DNA of 64,000 nucleotides from Planctomycetia bacterium. Its GTDB lineage: Bacteria; Planctomycetota; Phycisphaerae; UBA1845; UTPLA1. Under the pieces are notes generated by a model that had not been told where the DNA came from, made no database searches, and saw nothing but the letters and a program-made list of their open reading frames with translations. Shown here piece after piece: positions 24,118 through 31,829 of the stretch; position 1 is the stretch's first letter; the number at the start of each line of letters is the position of its first letter. The translations under genes were made by a program, and so were the position numbers. The stretch covers positions 3,332,470 to 3,396,469 of the forward strand of contig CP054187.1 of NCBI GenBank assembly GCA_015200345.1, in the 5' to 3' direction.

Positions 24118-24156
24118 TGACTGACCACTGACCACTGGCAACTGGCCACTGATCAC
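24118..24156 (+). repeat. Degenerate tandem repeat of CCACTGA/CCACTGG units
   Basis: Between pdhA and pdhB the sequence consists of consecutive imperfect 7-10 nt units (TGACTGACCACTGACCACTG, then GCAACTGGCCACTGATCACT). It occupies most of the 65-nt spacer and contains no start codon for pdhB. It has the look of short intergenic repeats that occur in many copies in some bacterial genomes; copy number elsewhere cannot be seen here. Confidence 0.6.
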
Positions 24157-24170
24157 TTAAGGATTCTCGT

Positions 24171-25151
24171 ATGGCAGAAATGACAATGGCGAAGGCGCTG
24201 AACCTGGCGCTGCACGAGGCGATGGCGGAAGATCCGACCGTGCTGCTGCTGGGTCAGGACGTCGGTCAGGACGAGGGCGTGTTTCGCATCTCCGAAGGCC
24301 TGCTGAAGAAATTCGGCGCCGATCGGGTGATCGACTTTCCCGTGGCGGAGTCGGCCATTGCCGGCGTGTCGGTCGGCCTGTGCCTGACGGGTTTCAAGCC
24401 CATCGCCGAGATGCAGTTCAGCGGCTTCGGCTATCACGCCTTTCACCAGGTGGAAAACCACATCAGCCGGTTCCGCAATCGCACGCGGGGCCGGTTCACC
24501 TGTCCGCTGGTCATTCGCATGCCGTACGGCGCGGGGATTCGCGCGATCGAGCATCACAGCGAAAGCCGCGAGGCGATCTGGGCGCACCTGCCGGGGTTGA
24601 AGGTGGTCGTGCCTTCGGGGCCGCGCAATGCGCGGGCACTTTTGCGTGCGTCGATTTTCGATCCCGATCCGGTGATGTTCTACGAACCGAAGGCCTGCTA
24701 TCGCGCGTTCAAGGAAGAAGTGCCCGACGAGCCGGAGACGATGGAGATCGGCAAGGCGCAGGTCGTGCGCACCGGCGGCGACGTGACGATCATTTCCTAC
24801 GGTGCGTCGATGCGGCCGGTGCTGGAGGCGGCGGACGATTTGTCGCTGGAACATCAGGTCGAGGCGGACGTGATTGATCTGCTGTCGCTCTCGCCGATGG
24901 ACACGGAGACGATCATCGCGAGCGTGAAGAAGACCGGCCACGTGGTGGTGGTGCACGAGGCGCCGCGGACGTGCGGCCCTGCGGGCGAGATCATCGCGCG
25001 GATCGTGGAGAAGGCCCTGGAGTTTCTGGAGGCGCCGATCGCGCGCGTGACGGGCTATGACCTCGTGATGCCATTCTTCAACCTCGAACGGCATTACCTG
25101 CCCGATCCGCTGAAGGTTGTGACGGCGGTGCGGGACGTCATCAACTATTGA
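24171..25151 (+). CDS. pdhB: Pyruvate dehydrogenase E1 component, beta subunit
   Basis: A 326-residue transketolase-like subunit that pairs with PdhA. Features include MAKALNLALHEAMAEDPTVL, the conserved LLLGQDVGQDEGVFRISEGL, FPVAESAIAGVSVGLCLTG and the potassium/substrate region VIRMPYGAGIRAIEHHSESR. The C-terminal transketolase-C domain contains HVVVVHEAPRTCGPAGEI and ends RHYLPDPLKVVTAVRDVINY, as in other E1-beta proteins. Start ATG at 24171. It is cotranscribed with pdhA. It ends 7 nt from the convergent secreted-protein gene. A branched-chain 2-oxoacid dehydrogenase is a less likely alternative, given overall closeness to PdhB. Confidence 0.93.
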   Translation: MAEMTMAKALNLALHEAMAEDPTVLLLGQDVGQDEGVFRISEGLLKKFGADRVIDFPVAESAIAGVSVGLCLTGFKPIAEMQFSGFGYHAFHQVENHISRFRNRTRGRFTCPLVIRMPYGAGIRAIEHHSESREAIWAHLPGLKVVVPSGPRNARALLRASIFDPDPVMFYEPKACYRAFKEEVPDEPETMEIGKAQVVRTGGDVTIISYGASMRPVLEAADDLSLEHQVEADVIDLLSLSPMDTETIIASVKKTGHVVVVHEAPRTCGPAGEIIARIVEKALEFLEAPIARVTGYDLVMPFFNLERHYLPDPLKVVTAVRDVINY

Positions 25152-25158
25152 TTGGCTG

Positions 25159-26190
25159 CTAAGGCAGTTTCCACGGATCGCCGCGGAGAATCCTGCGAAT
25201 CTCCTCCAGCGCGGCGCGGGCGTCGGTTTCTTGCTTGGCAAGATCGGTGGATTGCGATTTGAGCACGGCGGCCACCGTCTTGCCCGGCTCTTTGACGCCG
25301 GATGTCTTCATGAATTGACGAAGCGCCTTTTCCTGTTCGGCCGCGACATCGGCCAGTCCGGGCCGCGCCTCGACCGACGTATCGGGATCGAAATAGCGAT
25401 TGATGCAATGATCGAGCAGGCCGGCCATGGCGGCTGCGAGTTGAACGCGCCCGTCTTCGCCGGCCTTTTCGTAACAGGGGGTTGACGCGGCGATTCCGCG
25501 CAAATCTTTGGATTCATCGCGACTTCCGGAGGCCAGCGCATCCAGCCGGCCGCGAAAGACCGTTGCCAGGGCGGTGGCACAGGCGTCGCCGTTCTTGGCG
25601 TTGATGCCCGCGGCGTGGACGTCGATGGCGTCGTAGAGCGCTCGAAGGACGATCGGGTCTCGCTCCTTTGTGCCGCGCTGGGCCAGGCCTTCCAAGGCCG
25701 TGGTGAATTCGCCGGGGCTGGCCTGAAGCTGGGGCATCGTGCTCTTCAACCCGCGTGCAGCCATGTATCGCACGGCCGGAAACTCGCTGGCGAGAACGGC
25801 GACCATTGCTCCGACTGCACGGGGATGCTTCAGCTCGACCAGAACCACCGTCGCCGCGTAGGCGGCGTCAAACGCATCGCCGGCGGCGACGATCTGCAAA
25901 GGTTCGGCCGCCGCATCGGCCAGCGCCGCAAGTCCGGCCGGCGTCATGCCGGAAGTCCGGGTCAGCTTCAGGAGAAAATCGCGCCGGTCGGTGAGGGCCT
26001 GGGCGTTGGGGGCGTCGACCAGCTGCTTGACTTTGTTTTTGATTTCGGCCTCGAGCGTGGCTTTTTCTTCACGATTCAAAGAGGCCTTTTTGAGCAGGGT
26101 CTCAAGACTGGATTGCGCCTGCGCGAAAGGCGAGGCCAGGACAACGGCGCAGAGACTGACGATCCAGCTGATGGTTGAAAACCGCGTCAT
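25159..26190 (-). CDS. Secreted helical-repeat protein, unknown function
   Basis: A 343-residue protein with a clear signal peptide (MTRFSTISWIVSLCAVVLAS, then PFAQAQ, cleavage after AQA). The mature part is Ala/Leu-rich and helical. The segment KHPRAVGAMVAVLASEFPAV with RYMAARGLKSTMPQL resembles a HEAT-like repeat pair, and a heptad-type helix covers the C-terminal 60 residues (RQFMKTSGVKEPGKTVAAVL). Two Cys pairs are seen in the mature protein but no enzyme motif. It lies tail-to-tail with pdhB (7-nt gap) and head-to-head with rex. Function is unknown; an envelope scaffold is a guess based only on the repeats. Confidence 0.75.
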   Translation of the reverse strand: MTRFSTISWIVSLCAVVLASPFAQAQSSLETLLKKASLNREEKATLEAEIKNKVKQLVDAPNAQALTDRRDFLLKLTRTSGMTPAGLAALADAAAEPLQIVAAGDAFDAAYAATVVLVELKHPRAVGAMVAVLASEFPAVRYMAARGLKSTMPQLQASPGEFTTALEGLAQRGTKERDPIVLRALYDAIDVHAAGINAKNGDACATALATVFRGRLDALASGSRDESKDLRGIAASTPCYEKAGEDGRVQLAAAMAGLLDHCINRYFDPDTSVEARPGLADVAAEQEKALRQFMKTSGVKEPGKTVAAVLKSQSTDLAKQETDARAALEEIRRILRGDPWKLP

Positions 26191-26498
26191 GAAAGTCCAG
26201 TGTGTTTCCGGTTAACCGGGTCCGGCAGGCTCATCTCGGGCTGCGCAATGATCAAGATTATCCAGGGGAGCGGATTACGTACCCGCCCCCGGGGTGCCGC
26301 ATAATGCGATCCCCCCGGTGCGTTGAATAATGAACCGTAGCGTGTCGCCCGTCAGGCTGTCAAGTCATGAAAGCCGAAGCCGGAGAAGGAAGCCGGGTGT
26401 CAGCGGAATGATGGGAGGGCGACGGATTGAGAGGCCCCGGCCGTACAGATATTATCACCCGTCCCCGGACGATGAGTGTGTCGGCGGAAAGAACGAGC
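26191..26498. other. Divergent region between the secreted-protein gene and rex (308 nt)
   Basis: This region holds the rex promoter (26427-26455) and no additional gene. I searched by eye for the Rex operator consensus TTGTGAnnnnnnTCACAA and did not find it, so autoregulation is not supported by the sequence. Confidence 0.5.
26427..26455 (+). promoter_or_regulatory. Sigma-70-type promoter of rex
   Basis: TTGAGA (26427-26432) and TATTAT (26450-26455) are exactly 17 nt apart. Initiation near 26462 leaves a 37-nt leader to the ATG at 26499, with GGAAAGAA as ribosome site, and only 10 nt to the ATG at 26472. This favours 26499 as the start. Confidence 0.65.
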
Positions 26499-27140
26499 AT
26501 GAAGGCCAACCATTTTCCAGCGCCCGCCGTGATGCGGCTAAGCCTATACCTGCGTGAGCTGGATAAGCTTTGGCACAACGATCGGCGGACGGTTTCGTCG
26601 CGCGAACTGGGCGATGCCCTGCGCATATCGGCGCCGCAAATACGAAAGGACCTGGCGTACTTCGGCACGTTTGGCCGGCCCGGCATCGGCTATGACATCG
26701 CCGAGTTGATGACCAAGCTGCGCAAGATTCTTGGCACCGATCGGACCTGGAACGTGTTGCTGGTCGGAGCGGGCAACCTCGGCATGGCGTTGTCGGCGTA
26801 CCGGGGGTTCTCCCGCAAAGGGTTTCGATTGGTGGCGGTGTTCGATTCGGATGAACGGAAGGTGGGGCGCACGGTGGCCGGTCAGACGGAGCTGGTGATT
26901 CAGCCGTTGAGCGATCTGGCGGCGACGGTGCGAGATCGCGACATTCGTCTGGCGATTGTGGCGGTGCCGGCGGAATCGGCGCAGGGCGTTGCGGATCAGC
27001 TGGTGGCGGCGGGGGTCCGGGGGTTGCTGAATTTTGCGCCGATCAGCCTGAACGTGGACCCGAAAGTGGCGGTCGCCGCGGTCGATCTGGCCGTAGAGCT
27101 GGAGCAGCTATCGTTCCAGTTGGGAGCGGAAGAGGGGTAG
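26499..27140 (+). CDS. rex: Redox-sensing transcriptional repressor Rex
   Basis: Rex binds DNA when NAD+ is high and is released by NADH, controlling fermentative and respiratory genes. The 213-residue product has the N-terminal winged helix (RLSLYLRELDKLWHNDRRTV to ISAPQIRKDLAYFGTFGRPG, about 12-62), the Rossmann motif VGAGNLGMALSAYRGF (89-104) and the C-terminal domain-swapped helix ending in VDLAVELEQLSFQL. The length matches family members of about 210 residues. An ATG at 26472 would add nine residues. The last 98 nt overlap, antisense, the end of the DNA methyltransferase gene. The pdhAB operon lies 1.3 kb upstream; no Rex operator was recognised in front of it. Confidence 0.93.
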   Translation: MKANHFPAPAVMRLSLYLRELDKLWHNDRRTVSSRELGDALRISAPQIRKDLAYFGTFGRPGIGYDIAELMTKLRKILGTDRTWNVLLVGAGNLGMALSAYRGFSRKGFRLVAVFDSDERKVGRTVAGQTELVIQPLSDLAATVRDRDIRLAIVAVPAESAQGVADQLVAAGVRGLLNFAPISLNVDPKVAVAAVDLAVELEQLSFQLGAEEG

Positions 27141-28020
27141 CCATCTCGACCGCGCGGAGCCGTCGGCGGGCGATGGCGATGGCGCGGGCCTCCAGGTCGC
27201 ACCCGATGAATCGCCGGCCCAGACGCCGGGCGGCGACGAGGGTCGTGCCGCTGCCGCAGAAGAAATCCGCCACGCAATCGCCGGGGTTGCTTGATGCACG
27301 AACGATGCGTTCGAGCAGGGCCAGGGGTTTCTGCGTCGGCCAGTTGACCCGCTCGCGTGACACGGTGGACAGAAACGGCATGTCCCATACATCTGTCAAC
27401 ATCGGTCCTTCGTGATGAAAATACAATCGCCCGCGGCGCGTGTTCTTGTACGGCCGGCCGGTCTCGTCGTGATTCAGCCCGTCAGTGCGATAGGCGCCGC
27501 CTCGAAGCGCGTGAAACCGGTGGCGGCCCCGGTGCTTGGCGTACACGAGAATCGTATCGTGCTTGCGGCCGAACCAGCGCGTGGCGACGCCGCCGGTGCG
27601 ATAGTGCCAGATGATCTCGTTCAGGAAGTTCTTCGCTCCAAACAGGTCGTCCAGCATCAGTCGGAGATGATGCACGGTGCGCCAATCGGCATGCAGGTAA
27701 AGCGTGCCGTGTTCGGGGAGCAGTCGTCGGCATTGTTCAAGCCGCGGCTGCATGAAAGCGAGGTAGCCGCGCAGGCCGTCGGGCCAGCGGTCGTCGTAAC
27801 CGGTCTCGCGCGCGTCCGATGCCGGCGGCTTGCGGTTTTGCTTTCGCGCGGCATGGCGACCGGCCGGCGCCCGGCGCGGTTGGTTCGTGAAGAAGGGCGG
27901 GTCAAGGTAAATGAGATCGCAGCAGCCATCGGGCAATCGCTGCATGATGGCGAGGTTCTCGCCGGTCTGAATCGTGTGTGGGGCGATGGCGTCGGCGCTG
28001 CGGCGGGATCGAGCAGGCAT
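27043..28020 (-). CDS. Orphan beta-class DNA (adenine-N6 or cytosine-N4) methyltransferase
   Basis: A 325-residue DNA methyltransferase. The catalytic motif IV is DPPF (Asp40-Phe43), followed by a central region likely to include target recognition (HYRTGGVATRWFGRKHDTIL) and, near the C-terminus, motif I FCGSGTT (254-260), which binds S-adenosylmethionine. Motif IV before motif I is the beta-class order. The tail after 285 is Pro/Arg-rich. No restriction endonuclease is adjacent, so it is an orphan that could act in gene regulation. The ATG at 28020 overlaps the stop of the PAS regulator by one base (TGATG), indicating coupled translation. The 3' end overlaps rex antisense by 98 nt. Target sequence is unknown. 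Confidence 0.88.
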   Translation of the reverse strand: MPARSRRSADAIAPHTIQTGENLAIMQRLPDGCCDLIYLDPPFFTNQPRRAPAGRHAARKQNRKPPASDARETGYDDRWPDGLRGYLAFMQPRLEQCRRLLPEHGTLYLHADWRTVHHLRLMLDDLFGAKNFLNEIIWHYRTGGVATRWFGRKHDTILVYAKHRGRHRFHALRGGAYRTDGLNHDETGRPYKNTRRGRLYFHHEGPMLTDVWDMPFLSTVSRERVNWPTQKPLALLERIVRASSNPGDCVADFFCGSGTTLVAARRLGRRFIGCDLEARAIAIARRRLRAVEMATPLPLPTGTIAAPALRPDRPRRPPLSGPRSG

Positions 28021-28781
28021 CAATCCAAGTGTGCCTGATCAAGGCCCAGCGCGTCAAGACGGCGATAGAGCCGGCTCCGCGAGATGCCCATGATCTGCGC
28101 AGCGAGGGTGCGCTGGCCGCCGGCGGCCTCCAGCGCGCGGAGGATCTCGCGCCGTTCAACGTCTTCCAGAATGCGATCCAGGGGAGTCCGCTCGGTCGAA
28201 TTCGTGGAGCGCGGCAACGCGTCTCGCTCGCACGATGCCGACATGGAATCGCCGTCCGGCTTTTCAGAATCGGCAATCGGTCGAGAGGGTTCGTCAAGCC
28301 GGCGGCGCAGATCGGCCATGTGCGTCTTAAGTTCATCCATGTGCGCCTTGGATTCAGACACATCGCGCACCATGCCAAGGACAAACTCAATCCGGCCGAC
28401 AGGATCACGAATGGGCGAATAATGCGTCTCGACCCACAAGATGCGACCGTCGCGGTGGCTGATTTGCATGCGCAGCAGCGCCTGGCTGGTGTCGCCGTCA
28501 AAGACGGATCGCGCCGGACAGAGAAACCCACCAAGAGGGCGGCCGTGTTCGTCCCGGCATTGGATGATCTCATTGCAAGCGCAGGTCCGGTCCATCAGCT
28601 CGCTTCGCGCGAAACCGGTAAGCCGCTCGAACGCATCGTTGACGAAGACGTAGCATTTCCGTCGATCAATGACGAACACGCCGTCGGCGGCGTTGGACAG
28701 GATACGGTCCAGCGAGACCGGATGGGTGAGCGGATGCCGATTCGTGTGCAGTTGGGTGGGCAAATTGGTTGGCAGCTTCAT
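28020..28781 (-). CDS. PAS domain regulator with C-terminal Fis-type helix-turn-helix
   Basis: A 253-residue regulator: PAS domain at about 24-147 (RILSNAADGVFVIDR, then FVNDAFERLTGF and the PAC region THYSPIRDPVGRIEFVLGMV), a charged linker with coiled-coil character, and a C-terminal HTH_8 (EILRALEAAGGQRTLAAQIM, then GISRSRLYRRLDALG). The PAS loop carries four cysteines, Cys67, Cys69, Cys75 and Cys88 (CxC-x5-C-x12-C), which suggests a metal or redox site. There is no AAA+ sigma-54 domain between sensor and HTH. The start ATG at 28781 has AAGGAGGG 10 nt upstream. It is the first gene of a two-gene unit with the methyltransferase. Signal and targets are unknown. Confidence 0.87.
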   Translation of the reverse strand: MKLPTNLPTQLHTNRHPLTHPVSLDRILSNAADGVFVIDRRKCYVFVNDAFERLTGFARSELMDRTCACNEIIQCRDEHGRPLGGFLCPARSVFDGDTSQALLRMQISHRDGRILWVETHYSPIRDPVGRIEFVLGMVRDVSESKAHMDELKTHMADLRRRLDEPSRPIADSEKPDGDSMSASCERDALPRSTNSTERTPLDRILEDVERREILRALEAAGGQRTLAAQIMGISRSRLYRRLDALGLDQAHLD

Positions 28782-28950
28782 GGGCGACGCCCTCCTTCGG
28801 ACATTGCGTTAGAATGAATGACCAGGAAGCAGTGCGGCCGATCGGTGACAACCGATGCCGACAAGCAAAGGTACCGCGCCGGGAAGTGTCAGGCCAACGA
28901 AAAAGTTCCCGAGGCGTGGTGCGGCGCCAGGCACGAGAGGTGCGGGATTC

Positions 28951-29850
28951 ATGTCGGCCCATGTCGGAATTAATCGAGATAGATTAAAAAGGCTTCTGGA
29001 ACTCGCGCGCGAGGAAGACCTCGGCGAGCATGGCGACATCACGACTTGCTTGCTGCCGGAGACAACGCTGCTCGCCGAGGGGCGCTGGGTGTTGCGCGCG
29101 CGGCAAGGGGGGCGTTTCTGCGGCGCGGCGTTGTTGCCGGAGATGCTGGAAGTTCTCGCGCCCGCGGTTCGGCTGGACTGGGTGACTTCCAAGCCTCCGA
29201 CCCATGCGGTTGAAGCGGGAGAGGCGCTCGCGCGATTTCGCGGACGCGTGGGACAGATGCTGGCGGCGGAGCGCACGATGCTCAACCTGCTGCAACATTT
29301 GTCGGGCGTGTCGACGCTGACGGCGCGGTACGTGAGCGAAGTCGCAGGCACCGGCGCGAAGATTTACGACACCCGCAAGACGACGCCGGGCTTGCGCGAC
29401 CTGGAGAAGTACGCGGTGCGTTGCGGCGGCGGTCACAACCATCGTATCGGGTTGTACGACGCCGTGTTGATTAAAGACAATCATCTCGCAGGCATCCCGA
29501 CCGAGCGGCTGGCGCATTGCGTGTTTGACATGCTCAATCGCCTGCCGCTGCTGCCGTCGACGCCGGCGTTTGTGGAGGTGGAGTGCGATTCCCTTGAGCA
29601 GGCGGCGGAGTTGTTCAAGGTTGTGGGGATCGACGTGATCCTGCTGGACAATTTCGATCCGCCTCGCCTGCGTGAGGCCGTCGCGCTGCGCGATCGGGCC
29701 GGCCTGCGCGGCAAAGTGGAGTTGGAGGCCAGCGGTGGTGCGACGCTCCAGACGGTTCGGGCCATCGCCGAAGCCGGTGTGGAGCGAATCAGTGTCGGGG
29801 CCATTACGCATTCGGCGCCGATTCTCGATCTGGGGCTGGATGCCGAGTGA
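28951..29850 (+). CDS. nadC: Nicotinate-nucleotide pyrophosphorylase (quinolinate phosphoribosyltransferase)
   Basis: NadC makes nicotinate mononucleotide from quinolinate and PRPP in de novo NAD synthesis. The 299-residue product has EEDLGEHGDITTCLLP near the N-terminus, AERTMLNLLQHLSGVSTLT, the PRPP/quinolinate-binding TRKTTPGLRDLEKYAVRCGG with GGGHNHRIGLYDAVLIKDNH, and the C-terminal barrel ending VERISVGAITHSAPILDLGL. The start ATG at 28951 (MSAHVGINRDRLKRLL) has GAGAGG about 10 nt upstream; an earlier in-frame start at 28855 adds a basic leader lacking similarity. birA follows with a 4-nt overlap. Quinolinate could come from aspartate (nadAB, not in window) or from tryptophan. Confidence 0.95.
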   Translation: MSAHVGINRDRLKRLLELAREEDLGEHGDITTCLLPETTLLAEGRWVLRARQGGRFCGAALLPEMLEVLAPAVRLDWVTSKPPTHAVEAGEALARFRGRVGQMLAAERTMLNLLQHLSGVSTLTARYVSEVAGTGAKIYDTRKTTPGLRDLEKYAVRCGGGHNHRIGLYDAVLIKDNHLAGIPTERLAHCVFDMLNRLPLLPSTPAFVEVECDSLEQAAELFKVVGIDVILLDNFDPPRLREAVALRDRAGLRGKVELEASGGATLQTVRAIAEAGVERISVGAITHSAPILDLGLDAE

Positions 29851-30665
29851 TTCCTCATCGCATGGATGCCGATCGAATCGCCGCGGGGACGAAGCGCGTT
29901 CGCGTCGGTCGCCGCGTTCTCGTGTTTGACGAACTTGACAGCACGAATGAATACGCGCTCGCCGTGCTCGCGCCGCGCGATGGCGGCGCCGCCGATGGAA
30001 CGGTCGTTTTCGCGGAGCATCAGACTGCCGGTCGCGGTCGGCTGGGGCGAACCTGGCATTCGCCGCGTGGCGCGAGCCTGGCGATGACGGTGCTGTTATG
30101 CGAATCGCGTCTACCACCGTCGCCGGTGCGGCTGGTGATGGCGGGCGGCGTGGCGGTGGCACGTGCGGTGGCATCGACGACGGATGTCGATTCGGTGATT
30201 CGTTGGCCGAACGACGTGTACGTTGGGCCGAAAAAACTGGCGGGTGTGCTGGTCGAAGCGCGGAGCGTGAAACCGGACTGCTGGGCCGTGGCCATTGGAA
30301 TCGGAATCAACTGTCTCCAGCACGCCGGGCATTTTCCGCCGGAGCTGCGCGATCGAGCGACCTCGCTGGAACTGGAATCCAGGCATGCGATTGATCGCGA
30401 AGCCGTTGCGATCGCCGTGTTGAACGAGCTGGACGCGCTCGTGCGGCGCGATTCGACGATCAGCGATGGCGAACTTGCCGACCAGTGGCGGGCACGCAGC
30501 GCGGATCTCGGCGCACGCGTCACGCTGCGCGAGAACGGTCAATTGTTCACCGGCGTGATCCTCGACGTGCATCCGCAGAGCGGCCTGGTGCTGCAACTTG
30601 ATACCGGCGCCCGCCGGCACTTCGACCCCGCGACGGCAAGCCGCGAACTTGGTTTCTCGAATTAG
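29847..30665 (+). CDS. birA: Biotin--[acetyl-CoA-carboxylase] ligase, monofunctional
   Basis: A 272-residue biotin protein ligase that activates biotin as biotinyl-AMP and attaches it to carrier protein. Motifs: FDELDSTNEYALAVLAP, the biotin/ATP loop TAGRGRLGRTWHSPRG, IRWPNDVYVGPKKLAGVLVE with the catalytic Lys, and AVAIGIGINC. The SH3-like C-terminal domain (RVTLRENGQLFTGVILDV) is present. There is no N-terminal DNA-binding domain, so it is a group I ligase and not a repressor. The GTG start at 29847 overlaps the nadC stop (GTGA); an ATG at 29862 is an alternative that loses five residues. The 3' end overlaps the convergent aldo/keto reductase by 4 nt. Confidence 0.94.
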   Translation: MIPHRMDADRIAAGTKRVRVGRRVLVFDELDSTNEYALAVLAPRDGGAADGTVVFAEHQTAGRGRLGRTWHSPRGASLAMTVLLCESRLPPSPVRLVMAGGVAVARAVASTTDVDSVIRWPNDVYVGPKKLAGVLVEARSVKPDCWAVAIGIGINCLQHAGHFPPELRDRATSLELESRHAIDREAVAIAVLNELDALVRRDSTISDGELADQWRARSADLGARVTLRENGQLFTGVILDVHPQSGLVLQLDTGARRHFDPATASRELGFSN

Positions 30666-31726
30666 TGACCAGCCGAATTTCTCGCCGTTTTGGAAATGAA
30701 TTGATGCGGATACGTCGGCGGCAAGGCGCTGGCGCGGTCCAGCGCGGTGAGGTCGTCCGGCGAGAGCGTCAGCTCGCACGCGGCGTGGTTGTCCTTCCAT
30801 TGCGTCACGCTCTTCGGCCCGACGATGATGCTCGAGACCATCGGCCGCGTCAGCAGCCACGCCAGCGCGACGGCGGACAGATTCGGGCTGCCGGGGATCG
30901 CGGCCGAAACGATCTTGTGCTTCTGTGCGATTGCCCTCACCGCGTCGGCGATGTCCATGTTGCGCTGATTGACGAACTGCCGCCGCCAGCTGTTCGGCTC
31001 GTCGGGCATGGCGCCGAAGCGCGAGCCGCTCGGCCCGGTGCCGTCTCGCTGGTACTTTCCGCTCAAGACGCCGCCGCCGAGCGGGCTCCACGGGAGGATT
31101 CCGATTCCGTAACGCTGACACACAGGTACTACGGCTGTCTCAATGTCACGGCAGACGAGGCTGTACTGCATCTGCGCCGTGACGAACGGCTCCCAGTTGA
31201 ATCGAATGCAAAGCTGCCGAGCCTCGGCGATGTGCCAGGCATCGAAATTCGACAGACCGACGTAGCGCACTTTGCCCTGCTTCACGAAGTTGTCCAGCGT
31301 GCTAAGCGTCTCGTGAATCGGCGTGTGGTCGTCCCAGCAATGGACCTGGTAAAGGTCGATGTAGTCGGTCTGCAACCGGCGCAGCGAGGCATCGAGCGCG
31401 GCCGTCAGGTGCCGGCGCGAGGAGCCGGTCGCGTTCACGTGTTCGGGCGGCTCGCCGAACTTCCTGACTACCGGGAAGTGCCCCTTGGTCGCGATGATGA
31501 GCCGATCACGCTGCCCCTGAATCGCTCGGGCACAGATTTCCTCGCTGACGCCCTTGGAATAGACGTCGGCGGTGTCGATGAAGTTGCCGCCGGCGTCGAG
31601 GTAGGCATGGATGATGGCGCGGCTGGCTGGCTCGTCGATTCCCCAGTCGGCCATGCCGAAGTTCATGGCGCCGAGGCACAGTTCGGAGACGTAGAGGCCG
31701 GTGTTGCCGAGTTTGCGAAGTTTCAT
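30662..31726 (-). CDS. Aldo/keto reductase family oxidoreductase
   Basis: A 354-residue NADPH-dependent (beta/alpha)8-barrel reductase. The catalytic tetrad is visible: Asp in FIDTADVYSKG, Tyr in the same segment, Lys in IIATKGHF and His in YQVHCWDDHTP. The opening MKLRKLGNTGLYVSELCLGA and the NADP-binding region (VSAAIPGSPNLSAVALAWLL, then SSIIVGPKSVTQW) place it in the AKR group of YajO/GSP69/voltage-channel-beta-like enzymes with broad carbonyl substrates. Nothing nearby narrows the substrate. It is divergent from the crotonase gene and overlaps birA tail-to-tail by 4 nt. Confidence 0.92.
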   Translation of the reverse strand: MKLRKLGNTGLYVSELCLGAMNFGMADWGIDEPASRAIIHAYLDAGGNFIDTADVYSKGVSEEICARAIQGQRDRLIIATKGHFPVVRKFGEPPEHVNATGSSRRHLTAALDASLRRLQTDYIDLYQVHCWDDHTPIHETLSTLDNFVKQGKVRYVGLSNFDAWHIAEARQLCIRFNWEPFVTAQMQYSLVCRDIETAVVPVCQRYGIGILPWSPLGGGVLSGKYQRDGTGPSGSRFGAMPDEPNSWRRQFVNQRNMDIADAVRAIAQKHKIVSAAIPGSPNLSAVALAWLLTRPMVSSIIVGPKSVTQWKDNHAACELTLSPDDLTALDRASALPPTYPHQFISKTARNSAGH

Positions 31727-31789
31727 TAGAAATGCTCCTTTCCGCGGCGGGGCGTAGCCTGATTTATCCGCCGTTATTCAACCTTTCGC

Positions 31790-31811
31790 AAGCGCCGCCT
31801 CCGCGGCGCTT
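31790..31811 (+). other. GC-rich hairpin just upstream of the first crotonase gene
   Basis: AAGCGCCGC and GCGGCGCTT (31790-31798 and 31803-31811) form a perfect 9-bp stem with a 4-nt loop, ending 18 nt before the start codon and just before the GGAG ribosome site. It lacks a T-run, so it is more likely a leader element than a terminator. Function is unproven. Confidence 0.35.
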
Positions 31812-31829
31812 TGCTATCCGGAGCGCATC

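Noticed and set aside
26191..26498. Rex operator in front of rex
   Set aside because: No TTGTGA-n6-TCACAA-like palindrome could be found.
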